From positions 558,001-622,000 of the forward strand of contig NZ_LT996886.1 of assembly GCF_900343145.1 (NCBI RefSeq): a stretch of 64,000 bases of DNA, in the 5' to 3' direction. The stretch comes from Tessaracoccus timonensis (lineage in GTDB: Bacteria; Actinomycetota; Actinomycetes; Propionibacteriales; Propionibacteriaceae). The notes under the pieces were generated by a model. It ran no database searches. It was given only the letters and a program-made list of their open reading frames with translations, and had not been told where the DNA came from. The translations under genes and the position numbers were made by a program. Shown here piece by piece: positions 1 to 7,740 of the stretch (the stretch's first letter is position 1; each line of letters opens with the position of its first letter).

Positions 1-717
1 CCAGAGCGCTGCAGCATCGTGAACCCGGAAGGCGAGCCCGTAACCCTCACGGCCGAGCAGGCTCGGATGACGTCCATCATTGTCGCGGCTTCCTACGAAG
101 CTGGGCTTTCGGAGCGGGCTGCCACCATTGCCCTGGCGACGGCGTACCAGGAATCCGGCATCCGCAACCTCGATTACGGTGATCGCGATTCGCTCGGCCT
201 CTTCCAGCAGCGCCCCGACCCGCGGTTCGATTGGGGCACTGCTGAGGAAATCATGGACCCTTGGTACTCGAGCCTCAGGTTCTACGAGGAACTGGTGAAG
301 TTCAAGGGCTGGGAGACCCGCGATATCAACGACCAGGCGCAGAAGGTGCAGCGCTCGGGCCACCCACAGGCGTATCGCAAGCATGTTCCCAACGCGACGG
401 CGCTCGCCGCCGCCACACGCGGGTCACGGACGGAAGCCATCACCTGCGCGACGACGCAGAACCTGACCGCTGACCCGAAGCCCATCCAGGAGGTGCTCGA
501 CCACATCAGCGAGGTGCAGTACACCGTGGAGGGCAACACCATCCGCATCACGGCCGAGTCCGACGAGATGCTTTGGAGCGCCGCCCACCTCGCTGTCTTG
601 AACACGTACGACGCTGGCGTCGAGTCGGTGCAAGTGCACGATCGCCGCTGGAGCCTCAACGACAAGCATTGGTCGAAAGCGGAGCGGGTCGACGGCGTCG
701 TCGTGACCTTGGGATAG
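1..717 (+). CDS. Envelope-associated protein with lysozyme-like motif, 5'-truncated by window edge
   Basis: The frame is open to base 1, reading P-E-R-C-S-I-V, so the GTG at 19 is probably internal and the N-terminus (likely with a membrane anchor) lies outside the window. The conserved block AYQESGIRNLDYGDRDSLGL, followed by FQQRP, DPWYSSLRFY and AQKVQRS, is the hallmark of a widespread actinobacterial family of secreted or membrane-anchored proteins whose motif recalls lysozyme/transglycosylase folds. No activity is established from the sequence. The C-terminal ~80 residues form a separate alpha/beta-looking part. It ends 40 bp before the start of the regulator gene on the same strand. Confidence 0.7.
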   Translation, partial: PERCSIVNPEGEPVTLTAEQARMTSIIVAASYEAGLSERAATIALATAYQESGIRNLDYGDRDSLGLFQQRPDPRFDWGTAEEIMDPWYSSLRFYEELVKFKGWETRDINDQAQKVQRSGHPQAYRKHVPNATALAAATRGSRTEAITCATTQNLTADPKPIQEVLDHISEVQYTVEGNTIRITAESDEMLWSAAHLAVLNTYDAGVESVQVHDRRWSLNDKHWSKAERVDGVVVTLG

Positions 718-757
718 CATTACCTACAATTATTATTTGCAGTCTCGGGAGCACGCA

Positions 758-1855
758 GTGGCGACACTCTACAGACAGATCTATGAGACCGTGCGCGCCC
801 AAATCGATTCGGGGCAGTTCGACATCGGTGAGCGGCTGGGCACGGAAAAAGAACTAGCGGAGTCGCACGGGGTCAGCACAATCACGATCAAGCGAGCCCT
901 CGATCTTCTGCGCGACGAGGGGCTCGTGGAGCGAGTGCCTCGTCGGGGCACATTCATAAAAGCCCGCACACCTTCCACGAGTGCAGCGACCAAGCGTTCT
1001 AAGCCGATGATCGGGTGCGTGGTGACGAATTTCGATGACACCTTTGGCACCCCGTTGTTGGGTGGATTACTAGATAGCGCGGCGCAGACGGCGAACCTCA
1101 TTATTCGACGCTCATTGGGGCAACCCCAGCTGGAAGAGACGCTCATCAAAGATTTCATTGACGACGGCGTGCAGGGCATCATCCTGGAGCCCACCTCGTC
1201 GCAGTGGGTTGTCCCCAGCGTGTTGGAACTCATCACGCGGCAGTTCCCCATCGTGGTCCTCGACCGCTCGCTTGCGGGCATCCCAATTTCAACTGTGTCT
1301 AGCGACAACGTCGAAGCTGGCAGAGCGCTGACGCAGCACCTGCTCGAACTCGGGCACCAGCACATCGGCTGGGTGTCGTCAGCAAGTCAGGTGTCCACGT
1401 TGCAGGAGCGCTACGAGGGTTTCGTGCACGCACACGCTGCAAATGGGGTCACGCACAGCCATGACGCCATATTCGATAAGGTCGAAGCGACGATTCCATC
1501 GACGACGACGCAGCTTCAAGACGAAGTGGCCGCGTTGCGCTCTTGGGTTACGCAATACCCCCATATCACGGCCTTTGTAGCTGGGGAATACAACATTGCG
1601 TTGTTGCTGAAGGAGGCACTCTCGCAAGCGGGTTTGTCGGTGCCGGACGACAAGAGCGTGGCCTGTTTCGACCACCCCGATATTACGTACGATCTTTCGG
1701 CATTTCGGTTCACCCATATTCGCCAAGATCAACATTCCATGGGTGCAACCGCGGTTGAACAAGTGCTGAGGCAGATTGAGCAGCCCGAGCTCATCAAGAA
1801 GCACGAACTGCCGACGAGCCTGGTGGTGGGGGCCTCAACCGGGCGTTGCCGCTGA
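758..1855 (+). CDS. GntR-type HTH / LacI-type sensor transcriptional regulator
   Basis: The GTG at 758 is chosen over the TTG at 737 because GGGAG lies 6 bases before it. The protein begins MATLYRQIYETVRAQIDSG and has a GntR winged helix (about residues 1-70, with STITIKRALDLLRDEGLVER as recognition region) followed by a periplasmic-binding-protein-like sensor of about 280 residues, as in AraR-like regulators that bind a sugar. It faces the minus-strand sugar transporter/GH76 operon ending at 1868, which makes that operon its most likely target. This is inference; no shared operator was identified. The two genes are convergent and 12 bp apart. Confidence 0.85.
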   Translation: MATLYRQIYETVRAQIDSGQFDIGERLGTEKELAESHGVSTITIKRALDLLRDEGLVERVPRRGTFIKARTPSTSAATKRSKPMIGCVVTNFDDTFGTPLLGGLLDSAAQTANLIIRRSLGQPQLEETLIKDFIDDGVQGIILEPTSSQWVVPSVLELITRQFPIVVLDRSLAGIPISTVSSDNVEAGRALTQHLLELGHQHIGWVSSASQVSTLQERYEGFVHAHAANGVTHSHDAIFDKVEATIPSTTTQLQDEVAALRSWVTQYPHITAFVAGEYNIALLLKEALSQAGLSVPDDKSVACFDHPDITYDLSAFRFTHIRQDQHSMGATAVEQVLRQIEQPELIKKHELPTSLVVGASTGRCR

Positions 1856-1867
1856 GGCCCCACAGCG

Positions 1868-2947
1868 CTATTTCGCTTTCCGGGTGTCCGCTGCTCGGCC
1901 CTCTTCCATTCGCGCTCGCAGCTCGACCGCCATCATGGCGCTCAGCAGCGTTGAGTACGAGGTCTCCGGTTCAGCAGGCTTGCGCCAATCATTGGACGGG
2001 AGCAGATAGTCGTCCTTCAAGGATGTCTTCCACAGCGTGTCCGTCGCCGAGGTGACCAACTTCTCGATCTTCGCTCGAACGGCGTCTTCCTTATCGAGCA
2101 CGTCGTACAGCAATCCCAAGTACCGGTAGCAAATACCCTGGAATAGCCCGAGGTCCCCACCGTCGCCGTGATCGAGCAGCACCCCTGATTCTTCGAAAAT
2201 ATCGAGGCATGTTGATGCTGTGCGGGCGGCTTCTTGAAGCAGGCTGCCGTCCTTGGTGCGAGCCGCAGTCTCGACGAGTGCGCCGATCCAAACGCCCTGG
2301 TTGTAGGTGAATTTCCAGTCCACGTCGACCTTGCCGTCGTCTTCCCGGTTGATTCCATCGGCGACGAAGCCGTCGTCCTGGACAAGCGTGTCTCGCATCC
2401 ACTGCAGGGCGACATCACAACGCTCGGCATGGGGAAGATCATTGGCTCTGGCACGCAGCCTGTTGCCCAGAATGATAAAGGGCGCATTCGCAGGAGTGTT
2501 CTTGTAGCCGGGAGAGTGCTTCCTCCAAGCGAGGCTCTCACCTTGAATGGAGTTCCAGCCCTGCTCATTAATATGCCACCAAAGATCTATAGACCGTTGA
2601 AGATGTACTTCATCTCCTGACGCATCAAATAGACGCAGCGACGCGAGTGCGAGCCACAGCATGTCGTCGAAATAGTCGTTGAAGAGCTGTCGCTCGTTTC
2701 TCTCAATCACATTCTCCACAGTGTGCTCGGCTCGTTTGAGCCATGCCTCGTCACCCGTGCGATGCCATGCATCAATACGGACGTCGACAACGTGTGCCAG
2801 CCACCAGTAGTTGAACACCTCGTCGTTACCGACTGGGTACGTGTTGTGCAGAAATTGGGGAGGCGGGGCGTGGAAGAAGTGGCCCAAGCTTTCCTGGGCC
2901 ACATCAGCTCGCGCCGCCCACACCTGCCCGTCGCTACTACTTGGCAT
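1868..2947 (-). CDS. Glycoside hydrolase family 76 (alpha-1,6-mannanase-like), cytoplasmic
   Basis: About 359 residues with an (alpha/alpha)6-barrel pattern. The segment NDYFDDMLWLALASLRLFD contains the adjacent Asp-Asp pair that is catalytic in GH76 endo-alpha-1,6-mannanases, and WKFTYNQGVWIGALVE is the second conserved block. There is no signal peptide, so the enzyme should act inside the cell on imported oligosaccharide. Its ATG overlaps the end of the binding-protein gene by 11 bp, so it is the last gene of the transporter operon. The likely substrate is an alpha-mannoside or related oligosaccharide taken up by the upstream ABC system; the substrate is inferred from the family only. Confidence 0.82.
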   Translation of the reverse strand: MPSSSDGQVWAARADVAQESLGHFFHAPPPQFLHNTYPVGNDEVFNYWWLAHVVDVRIDAWHRTGDEAWLKRAEHTVENVIERNERQLFNDYFDDMLWLALASLRLFDASGDEVHLQRSIDLWWHINEQGWNSIQGESLAWRKHSPGYKNTPANAPFIILGNRLRARANDLPHAERCDVALQWMRDTLVQDDGFVADGINREDDGKVDVDWKFTYNQGVWIGALVETAARTKDGSLLQEAARTASTCLDIFEESGVLLDHGDGGDLGLFQGICYRYLGLLYDVLDKEDAVRAKIEKLVTSATDTLWKTSLKDDYLLPSNDWRKPAEPETSYSTLLSAMMAVELRARMEEGRAADTRKAK

Positions 2948-4187
2948 TGTCTTTCAGAATCTTGTTGCCGAGTTCCTCCGCCTTCGCCAAAGCCTGCTCC
3001 GCAGTAACCTGCTTACTCATGAATTTCTGTAGCTCTGGGATGAGCGCTTTACCCTCGACGTCTGAGTAGCCCTTTACCTCGGGGCGTACAGTCGCATAAT
3101 CCATGGCCTTGATGATGGCCCCATACTTCGGAGACTTCGTGAAGAAGTCGTCGTTGGCGGCCGTGCGGTTACCAGGAATCTGTCCGCTGAGCTTGCCGTA
3201 TTCGAGGGCGTTAGCCTTGTCTGCCATCCATTTAATGAAGGCCCAGCCGCCATCTTGATTCTTCGACCCAGCCGGAAGCACCAACCCATGACCGCCCATA
3301 CCGGCTGCTTTATCGCCCTTCGGTCCTGCAGGGGGCTCAGTGACGCCATACTTTAGCGACTTCGCCTTGTCGAAGTCAGTAAACGACCACGGACCCGTGT
3401 AGGTTTGAGCGACCTGGCCAGCGGGGAACGGCATTCCGCCCTTACCAAAGCCCAATTCGTACACGCCTTCGTCCATCATCTGGCGCCAGAATCTGAGCAC
3501 GCTCAAGCCTTCAGGGCTATTGAATGCGACGGTCTTCATGTCATCGCTGATCATTTGACCGCCAGCCTGACGGATCCACATGTTGAACAGCCCGACGTCG
3601 TCGAGCATGAATCCGGAGACTTTCAGTGTCTTACCCGAACGCTGGGTTGTCTTGACAGCGACGTCAAGGAGCTCATCCCAGTTCGTGGGCGGCTTCACCC
3701 CTGCCTTGTCGAGCAGTTCCTCGTTGTAGAACAAGCTTCGGTTATCGACGGTGAAGGGAAGACCGTAGATCTTGTCGTTAACTGTGAGCTCCCTGAGAGC
3801 CTGATCGTAAAAGTCGTCGGTGGAGATGTTGTCCTTCTCCAACAGGGGGCCCATCTCAACGAAGGCTTTCTTGGGAGCGTAGAGGCTGGTCATCCACCTA
3901 TCCCAGATGACGACGTCAGGCACCTGACCACTCGCCAATCCGGTGAGCAGCTTCTGCTCCAACTCCTTCTGGATGACGTACTTTGCCTTGTATTCATCCT
4001 GACTCGTATTGAACTTATCAACGATCGCGAAGATGGGCTTAGCGGCCTCGTCGGACGAGCCGCCCCAAAGAATGACTTCCTTAGTCTTCGACCCTGACCC
4101 CTTCGACCCGCCACCAGAGCAGGCAGCGAGCGATGCAGCAACGCCGCCGATCATCGCCCCGCTGAACAGTCGCCTTGAGACTTGCAT
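2937..4187 (-). CDS. Sugar ABC transporter substrate-binding lipoprotein
   Basis: The start at 4187 is set by AAAGGA upstream; an open frame reaches further into the permease gene but gives no credible signal. The N-terminus MQVSRRLFSGAMIGGVAASL ends in a lipobox (LAAC, Cys23), and the SRRLF pair could be a twin-arginine signal. The mature part is a family-1 extracellular sugar-binding protein (e.g. VILWGGSSDEAAKPIFAIVD near the front, DVVIWDRW, GLPFTVDNRSLFYNEELLDK). It delivers sugar to the two permeases upstream in the same operon; the distance to the inner permease gene is 19 bp. Confidence 0.9.
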   Translation of the reverse strand: MQVSRRLFSGAMIGGVAASLAACSGGGSKGSGSKTKEVILWGGSSDEAAKPIFAIVDKFNTSQDEYKAKYVIQKELEQKLLTGLASGQVPDVVIWDRWMTSLYAPKKAFVEMGPLLEKDNISTDDFYDQALRELTVNDKIYGLPFTVDNRSLFYNEELLDKAGVKPPTNWDELLDVAVKTTQRSGKTLKVSGFMLDDVGLFNMWIRQAGGQMISDDMKTVAFNSPEGLSVLRFWRQMMDEGVYELGFGKGGMPFPAGQVAQTYTGPWSFTDFDKAKSLKYGVTEPPAGPKGDKAAGMGGHGLVLPAGSKNQDGGWAFIKWMADKANALEYGKLSGQIPGNRTAANDDFFTKSPKYGAIIKAMDYATVRPEVKGYSDVEGKALIPELQKFMSKQVTAEQALAKAEELGNKILKDNAK

Positions 4188-4206
4188 CTCAAATTCCTTT
4201 CTTTCG

Positions 4207-5103
4207 TTACTTGAGCCCGATCTGGGCGATTCCCTCAATAATCCATCGCTGGCAGAAGAGGAAGAGCAGTAGCATCGGAGCGCTTGTAAGCACCGCCCCA
4301 GCCATGAGAGGACCGAAGTTCGTTGTCTTCTCATTCGAGAAATTCGCCAATGCAATCTGGACAGTGAACATGTCCGGATCGTTCAAGACGATCAATGGCC
4401 ACACGAAGGCATTCCATCCGGCCTGGATGGTCATGATTCCCAGCACCGCGAGACCAGCTTTTGTGAGCGGCAGGTAAATCCGGGAGAACACCTTGAACTC
4501 GCTGGCCCCGTCGATCCGAGCGGAATCCCCAAGCTCGTCGGGCAGCCCCTCGAAGAACTGCTTCATAAAGAAGCACGCGAAGGGGCCCGCCGCACCCGGG
4601 AGAATGATGGCCCAGAATGTGTTGATGAATCCCGTGCCGCCTTGACCAAAGATGTCGTTACCGCCAACTAGAGGGAACTGCTTGAGCACTAGGAAGGTCG
4701 ATACCATCGTCACGATACCGGGCACCATCATCGAACCAATGAACGTCCAGAACACCAGCTTTCGCCCTGGGAAGGATAGTTTGGCAAGGGCGTAGCCAGC
4801 CAATCCACCGAAGAAGAGGTTCGTGAGCGTTCCTGCCAGCGCGAGGAACACCGAGTTCCCGATGTACTGCAGGAACGGGGTTTCAACAAACACAGCACGG
4901 TAATTGTCGAGCGTCGGCTGCGACGGGATGATTGACAAGAACCCAGTGATTGCTTCTTCTGGAGATTTCAGCGACGTCGCCAGCGTCCATACAAATGGCA
5001 TCACGGTGCTGAATGCGATCAGGATGCAAGCAATCCACCACGCCGTCTCCCCAATAACACTCGAGGCCCGAAGCTTCTTTTTCCTCGTCTGAGCCATGGT
5101 CAT
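4207..5103 (-). CDS. Sugar ABC transporter permease, MalG type
   Basis: 298 residues with six predicted membrane helices (first helix AWWIACILIAFSTVMPFVW). The cytoplasmic EAA loop is clear (GDSARIDGASEFKVFSRIYL followed by PLTKAG), which docks to an ATPase. It overlaps the preceding permease gene by 4 bp (ATGA), showing translational coupling. ATGs at 5103 and 5097 are both possible starts. No ATPase gene lies in this operon, so the pair probably uses a shared MsmK/UgpC-type ATPase encoded elsewhere, as is common for family-1 sugar uptake systems in actinobacteria. Confidence 0.92.
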   Translation of the reverse strand: MTMAQTRKKKLRASSVIGETAWWIACILIAFSTVMPFVWTLATSLKSPEEAITGFLSIIPSQPTLDNYRAVFVETPFLQYIGNSVFLALAGTLTNLFFGGLAGYALAKLSFPGRKLVFWTFIGSMMVPGIVTMVSTFLVLKQFPLVGGNDIFGQGGTGFINTFWAIILPGAAGPFACFFMKQFFEGLPDELGDSARIDGASEFKVFSRIYLPLTKAGLAVLGIMTIQAGWNAFVWPLIVLNDPDMFTVQIALANFSNEKTTNFGPLMAGAVLTSAPMLLLFLFCQRWIIEGIAQIGLK

Positions 5104-6065
5104 TCACTCCTATTCGAGACACGAGCGTTGATGAGCGACACCACCAAGATGATCGCGAAGAGCACGAAACTCATCGCCGACGCATACCCCATGTCGAGGT
5201 TGCCGAACCCCTTATCGAAGATGTAGTACACGATCGTGACGGTGGCATTTCCTGGGCCGCCCTTCGTCATGATGTACGCCTGATCGAAGACCTGGAAAGC
5301 GCCAATGATTTGGAGTGTCGTCACCAAGAACATGGTCTTCGAGATACCGGGCATCGTCACGTACCTGAATTGTTGCCACTTGCTAGCGCCATCAATTCGC
5401 GCGGCTTCGTAGAGGTGTCCAGGGACACCTTGGAGCCCGCCCAGCAGGATCACCATATTGCCGCCAAAGCCTGCCCACACACTCATGATGATGATCGCCG
5501 GCATCGCCCACGTAGAGCTCTCAAGCCACGCCGGCCCGTCAATACCAAACTTGCCAAGGGCGATATTGATGAAACCCACCTGTGGGTTCAGCAGCCAGAT
5601 CCAAATCGACGCAGTTGCCACCGACGACGAAACCACGGGGATGTAAAAGAGCGTTCGGAATACTCGCGCGACTCTCGAGTTACGGTTCAGCAGGAGCGCC
5701 GTCCCGAGTGAGGTAAGTATGCCGAGGGGGACGTAGAGGGCAGTGTAATAGAGGGTGTTCCTCATCGCGATCCAGAAGAACTCGTCTTCGAAAATCGCCT
5801 TGTAGTTTGCAATACCCACCCAGCTGAACTCACCAATAATGGAGTAATCCGTAAGGCTCAGGTATGCAGCTGCCCCGATCGGGATAATGAAGAAGACGAG
5901 AAACAGCACCACAGGTAGTGCGATGAATGTCCAACCGCTGATCCACTGCTGAGTGCGCGTCGTGCGTATCCCTCGTGATCGCCTCTTACGCCGCGGGGGC
6001 GAACTCGTAGGCGGCGCGACAGGGGGCTCTGCCTGGGCCCCTGCGCTGGGGACAAAGCTCGTCAT
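5100..6065 (-). CDS. Sugar ABC transporter permease, MalF type
   Basis: 321 residues. A Pro/Arg-rich cytoplasmic N-terminus of about 40 residues is followed by six membrane helices; the EAA loop reads YEAARIDGASKWQQFRYVTM. It is the first gene of the operon permease-permease-binding protein-GH76. The start is well supported: GGAGGAG lies 5 bases before the ATG at 6065. Together with the inner permease it forms the membrane channel for the sugar bound by the lipoprotein. Confidence 0.92.
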   Translation of the reverse strand: MTSFVPSAGAQAEPPVAPPTSSPPRRKRRSRGIRTTRTQQWISGWTFIALPVVLFLVFFIIPIGAAAYLSLTDYSIIGEFSWVGIANYKAIFEDEFFWIAMRNTLYYTALYVPLGILTSLGTALLLNRNSRVARVFRTLFYIPVVSSSVATASIWIWLLNPQVGFINIALGKFGIDGPAWLESSTWAMPAIIIMSVWAGFGGNMVILLGGLQGVPGHLYEAARIDGASKWQQFRYVTMPGISKTMFLVTTLQIIGAFQVFDQAYIMTKGGPGNATVTIVYYIFDKGFGNLDMGYASAMSFVLFAIILVVSLINARVSNRSE

Positions 6066-6227
6066 AGTTACTCCTCCGGAACTTGACCTGCCTATATTTA
6101 TACACTTCTATAGCGCTACGGTGCACATATACGCATATTAAAAGGCTGCTGCTAAGCATTGTACTTCGTCGAAGGTCACAGCGCGCCAAGTAGCGGCGAT
6201 ATCTCTAGTCAAGGGTTGTCAGCGTGC
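6066..6227 (-). promoter_or_regulatory. Intergenic region with presumed promoter of the sugar-uptake operon
   Basis: AT-rich block (about 6090-6145) directly upstream of the first permease gene, in contrast to the GC-rich surroundings. It contains an 8-bp perfect palindrome TAGCGCTA at about 6111-6118 and several TATA-like hexamers, so it very likely holds the promoter and an operator. I could not pick a convincing -35/-10 pair, and no matching site is visible upstream of the regulator gene. Confidence 0.35.
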
Positions 6228-6253
6228 GGCACTACACGCTGACCAAAGTGTTG
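6228..6253 (-). terminator. Stem-loop terminator after dapC
   Basis: Perfect 9-bp stem GTCAGCGTG / CACGCTGAC with an 8-base loop, 2 bp beyond the dapC stop codon. There is no long T tract, so its strength is uncertain. Confidence 0.6.
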
Positions 6254-6255
6254 CG

Positions 6256-7341
6256 TTACGCGCCGCGAAGACGCTCTGCTGCAGCGGCGATGCGCTCGTC
6301 GGTGGCGGTGAGCGCTACGCGCACGTGGTTGGCCGCCTTGGCTCCATAGAAGTCGCCGGGCGCGACGAGGATGCCCTGTTCGGCGAGCCAGTTCACCGTC
6401 GCACGGCAATGCTCGCCTCGGGTAGCCCACAGATACAGCGAGCCTTCGGAATGGTCGACGGTGAACCCTGCGGCCTCCAGCGCGGGGCGCAGCACAGCCC
6501 GGCGTGCGAGGTAGCGCTCACGTTGAGCCTCGACATGCTGTTCGTCGTCCAGCATCGCCGCCAGTGCGGCCTGCACGGGCGCAGGGACCATCATGCCGAG
6601 GTGTTTCCGCACCGTGACAAGCCCCTGCACGAGCTCCGGATCTCCGACGACGAACCCCGCACGGTAGCCGGCAGCGTTCGAGCGCTTGGACACCGAGTGC
6701 ACTGCAAGCAAGCCCGTGAGGTCGCCGTCGTTGACGCTCGGGTCGAGCACCGAGACCGGCTCCGCGTCCCAGCCGAACTCCCCGTAGCACTCGTCGCTGG
6801 CCAACACAGCCCCTAGCTCACGCGCTCGCTGCACGAACGCCCGCAGCTCCTCAACGGACAGAATGCGCCCCGTCGGATTCGAGGGCGAATTGATCCAGAT
6901 GAGCGCGGTCTGCGGTGAGAGCGCGGCCGGGTCGTCGCACGGCTGCGCCTGCAGCCCACGCGCCAGTGCGCCGATTTCATACGTCGGGTACGCCTCTTCC
7001 GGGAACGCGACGACGTCGCCGCCCTCCAGCCCCAGCAACGTGGGCAGCCAGCCGACAATCTCTTTGGTTCCCACCACGGGCATCACATGCTCGTGGGTGA
7101 GCCCGACGGCGCCCCAGCGGCGCTGCATGTAGCCGACGATGCTCTCTCGGCATTCAGGGGTGCCCCATACCGTCGGATATCCATGCGCGTTCGACGCATC
7201 GGCGAGCGCCTGGCGCGCCACGTCGGGTGTGTCGTCGACGGGCGTGCCTACGGAGAGATCGACGATGCCCCCGGGATGTTCGTTGGCGCGATCTTTCGCA
7301 GAGGCCAGGGAATCCCAGGGGAAGCTGGGGAGCTCAAGCAT
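6256..7341 (-). CDS. dapC: N-succinyldiaminopimelate aminotransferase (DapC, actinobacterial type)
   Basis: 361 residues, fold-type I PLP aminotransferase of lysine/peptidoglycan DAP synthesis, converting succinyl-amino-ketopimelate to succinyl-DAP. The start LPSFPWDSLASAKDRANEHP and GYPTVWGTPECRESI are typical of actinobacterial DapC. PLP ligands visible: NSPSNPTG (Asn154), Asp183 and Tyr186 in ASDECYGEFG, and the Schiff-base Lys219 in HSVSKRSN. It follows the ferredoxin gene with a 2-bp gap, the same fdxA-dapC order known from mycobacteria and corynebacteria, which strengthens the assignment over a generic aspartate aminotransferase. Confidence 0.9.
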   Translation of the reverse strand: MLELPSFPWDSLASAKDRANEHPGGIVDLSVGTPVDDTPDVARQALADASNAHGYPTVWGTPECRESIVGYMQRRWGAVGLTHEHVMPVVGTKEIVGWLPTLLGLEGGDVVAFPEEAYPTYEIGALARGLQAQPCDDPAALSPQTALIWINSPSNPTGRILSVEELRAFVQRARELGAVLASDECYGEFGWDAEPVSVLDPSVNDGDLTGLLAVHSVSKRSNAAGYRAGFVVGDPELVQGLVTVRKHLGMMVPAPVQAALAAMLDDEQHVEAQRERYLARRAVLRPALEAAGFTVDHSEGSLYLWATRGEHCRATVNWLAEQGILVAPGDFYGAKAANHVRVALTATDERIAAAAERLRGA

Positions 7342-7343
7342 GG

Positions 7344-7661
7344 TCAGGCCTGCGGGGGAAGCGCCTCGACGATCGGGTGATCCTTGTCAATGACGCCCAG
7401 CTTGGCGGCGCCACCCGGGGAACCGATCTCGTCGAAGAATTCCACGTTGACATCGTAGTATTCCGCCTGGTCTTCGGGGACATCGTCTTCGTAGTAGATG
7501 GCCTCAACAGGGCAGACCGGCTCGCAGGCACCGCAGTCAACACATTCATCCGGGTGGATGTAGAGCATGCGGTTGCCCTCGTAGATGCAGTCGACGGGAC
7601 ACTCGTCCACGCAGGCGCGGTCTTTCACGTCGACGCAGGGCAAAGCGATGATGTAGGTCAC
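7344..7661 (-). CDS. fdxA: 7Fe ferredoxin (3Fe-4S/4Fe-4S), FdxA type
   Basis: 105 residues from a GTG at 7661, supported by GAGGAGA upstream; the longer ATG frame adds an unconserved leader. Cysteines at 9, 17, 21, 25, 40, 43, 46 and 50 follow the actinobacterial 7Fe pattern (CVDVKDRACVDECPVDC then CVDCGACEPVCP), with Cys residues for one 3Fe-4S and one 4Fe-4S cluster. It is a soluble low-potential electron carrier, and in relatives it can serve cytochromes P450 or other reductases. It is co-transcribed with dapC, a conserved neighbourhood with no known mechanistic link. Confidence 0.95.
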   Translation of the reverse strand: MTYIIALPCVDVKDRACVDECPVDCIYEGNRMLYIHPDECVDCGACEPVCPVEAIYYEDDVPEDQAEYYDVNVEFFDEIGSPGGAAKLGVIDKDHPIVEALPPQA

Positions 7662-7740
7662 GACAGTTCTCCTCGTTCGAAGCTCGGCTCCAAGCTTAGC
7701 CCCGCATTCATGGGGAAGCACACGCACGCCACGCGTGGCG

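Noticed and set aside
6111-6118. TAGCGCTA palindrome as the operator of the GntR/LacI-type regulator
   Set aside because: Only 8 bp, and no second copy near the regulator gene; kept only as a note on the promoter region.
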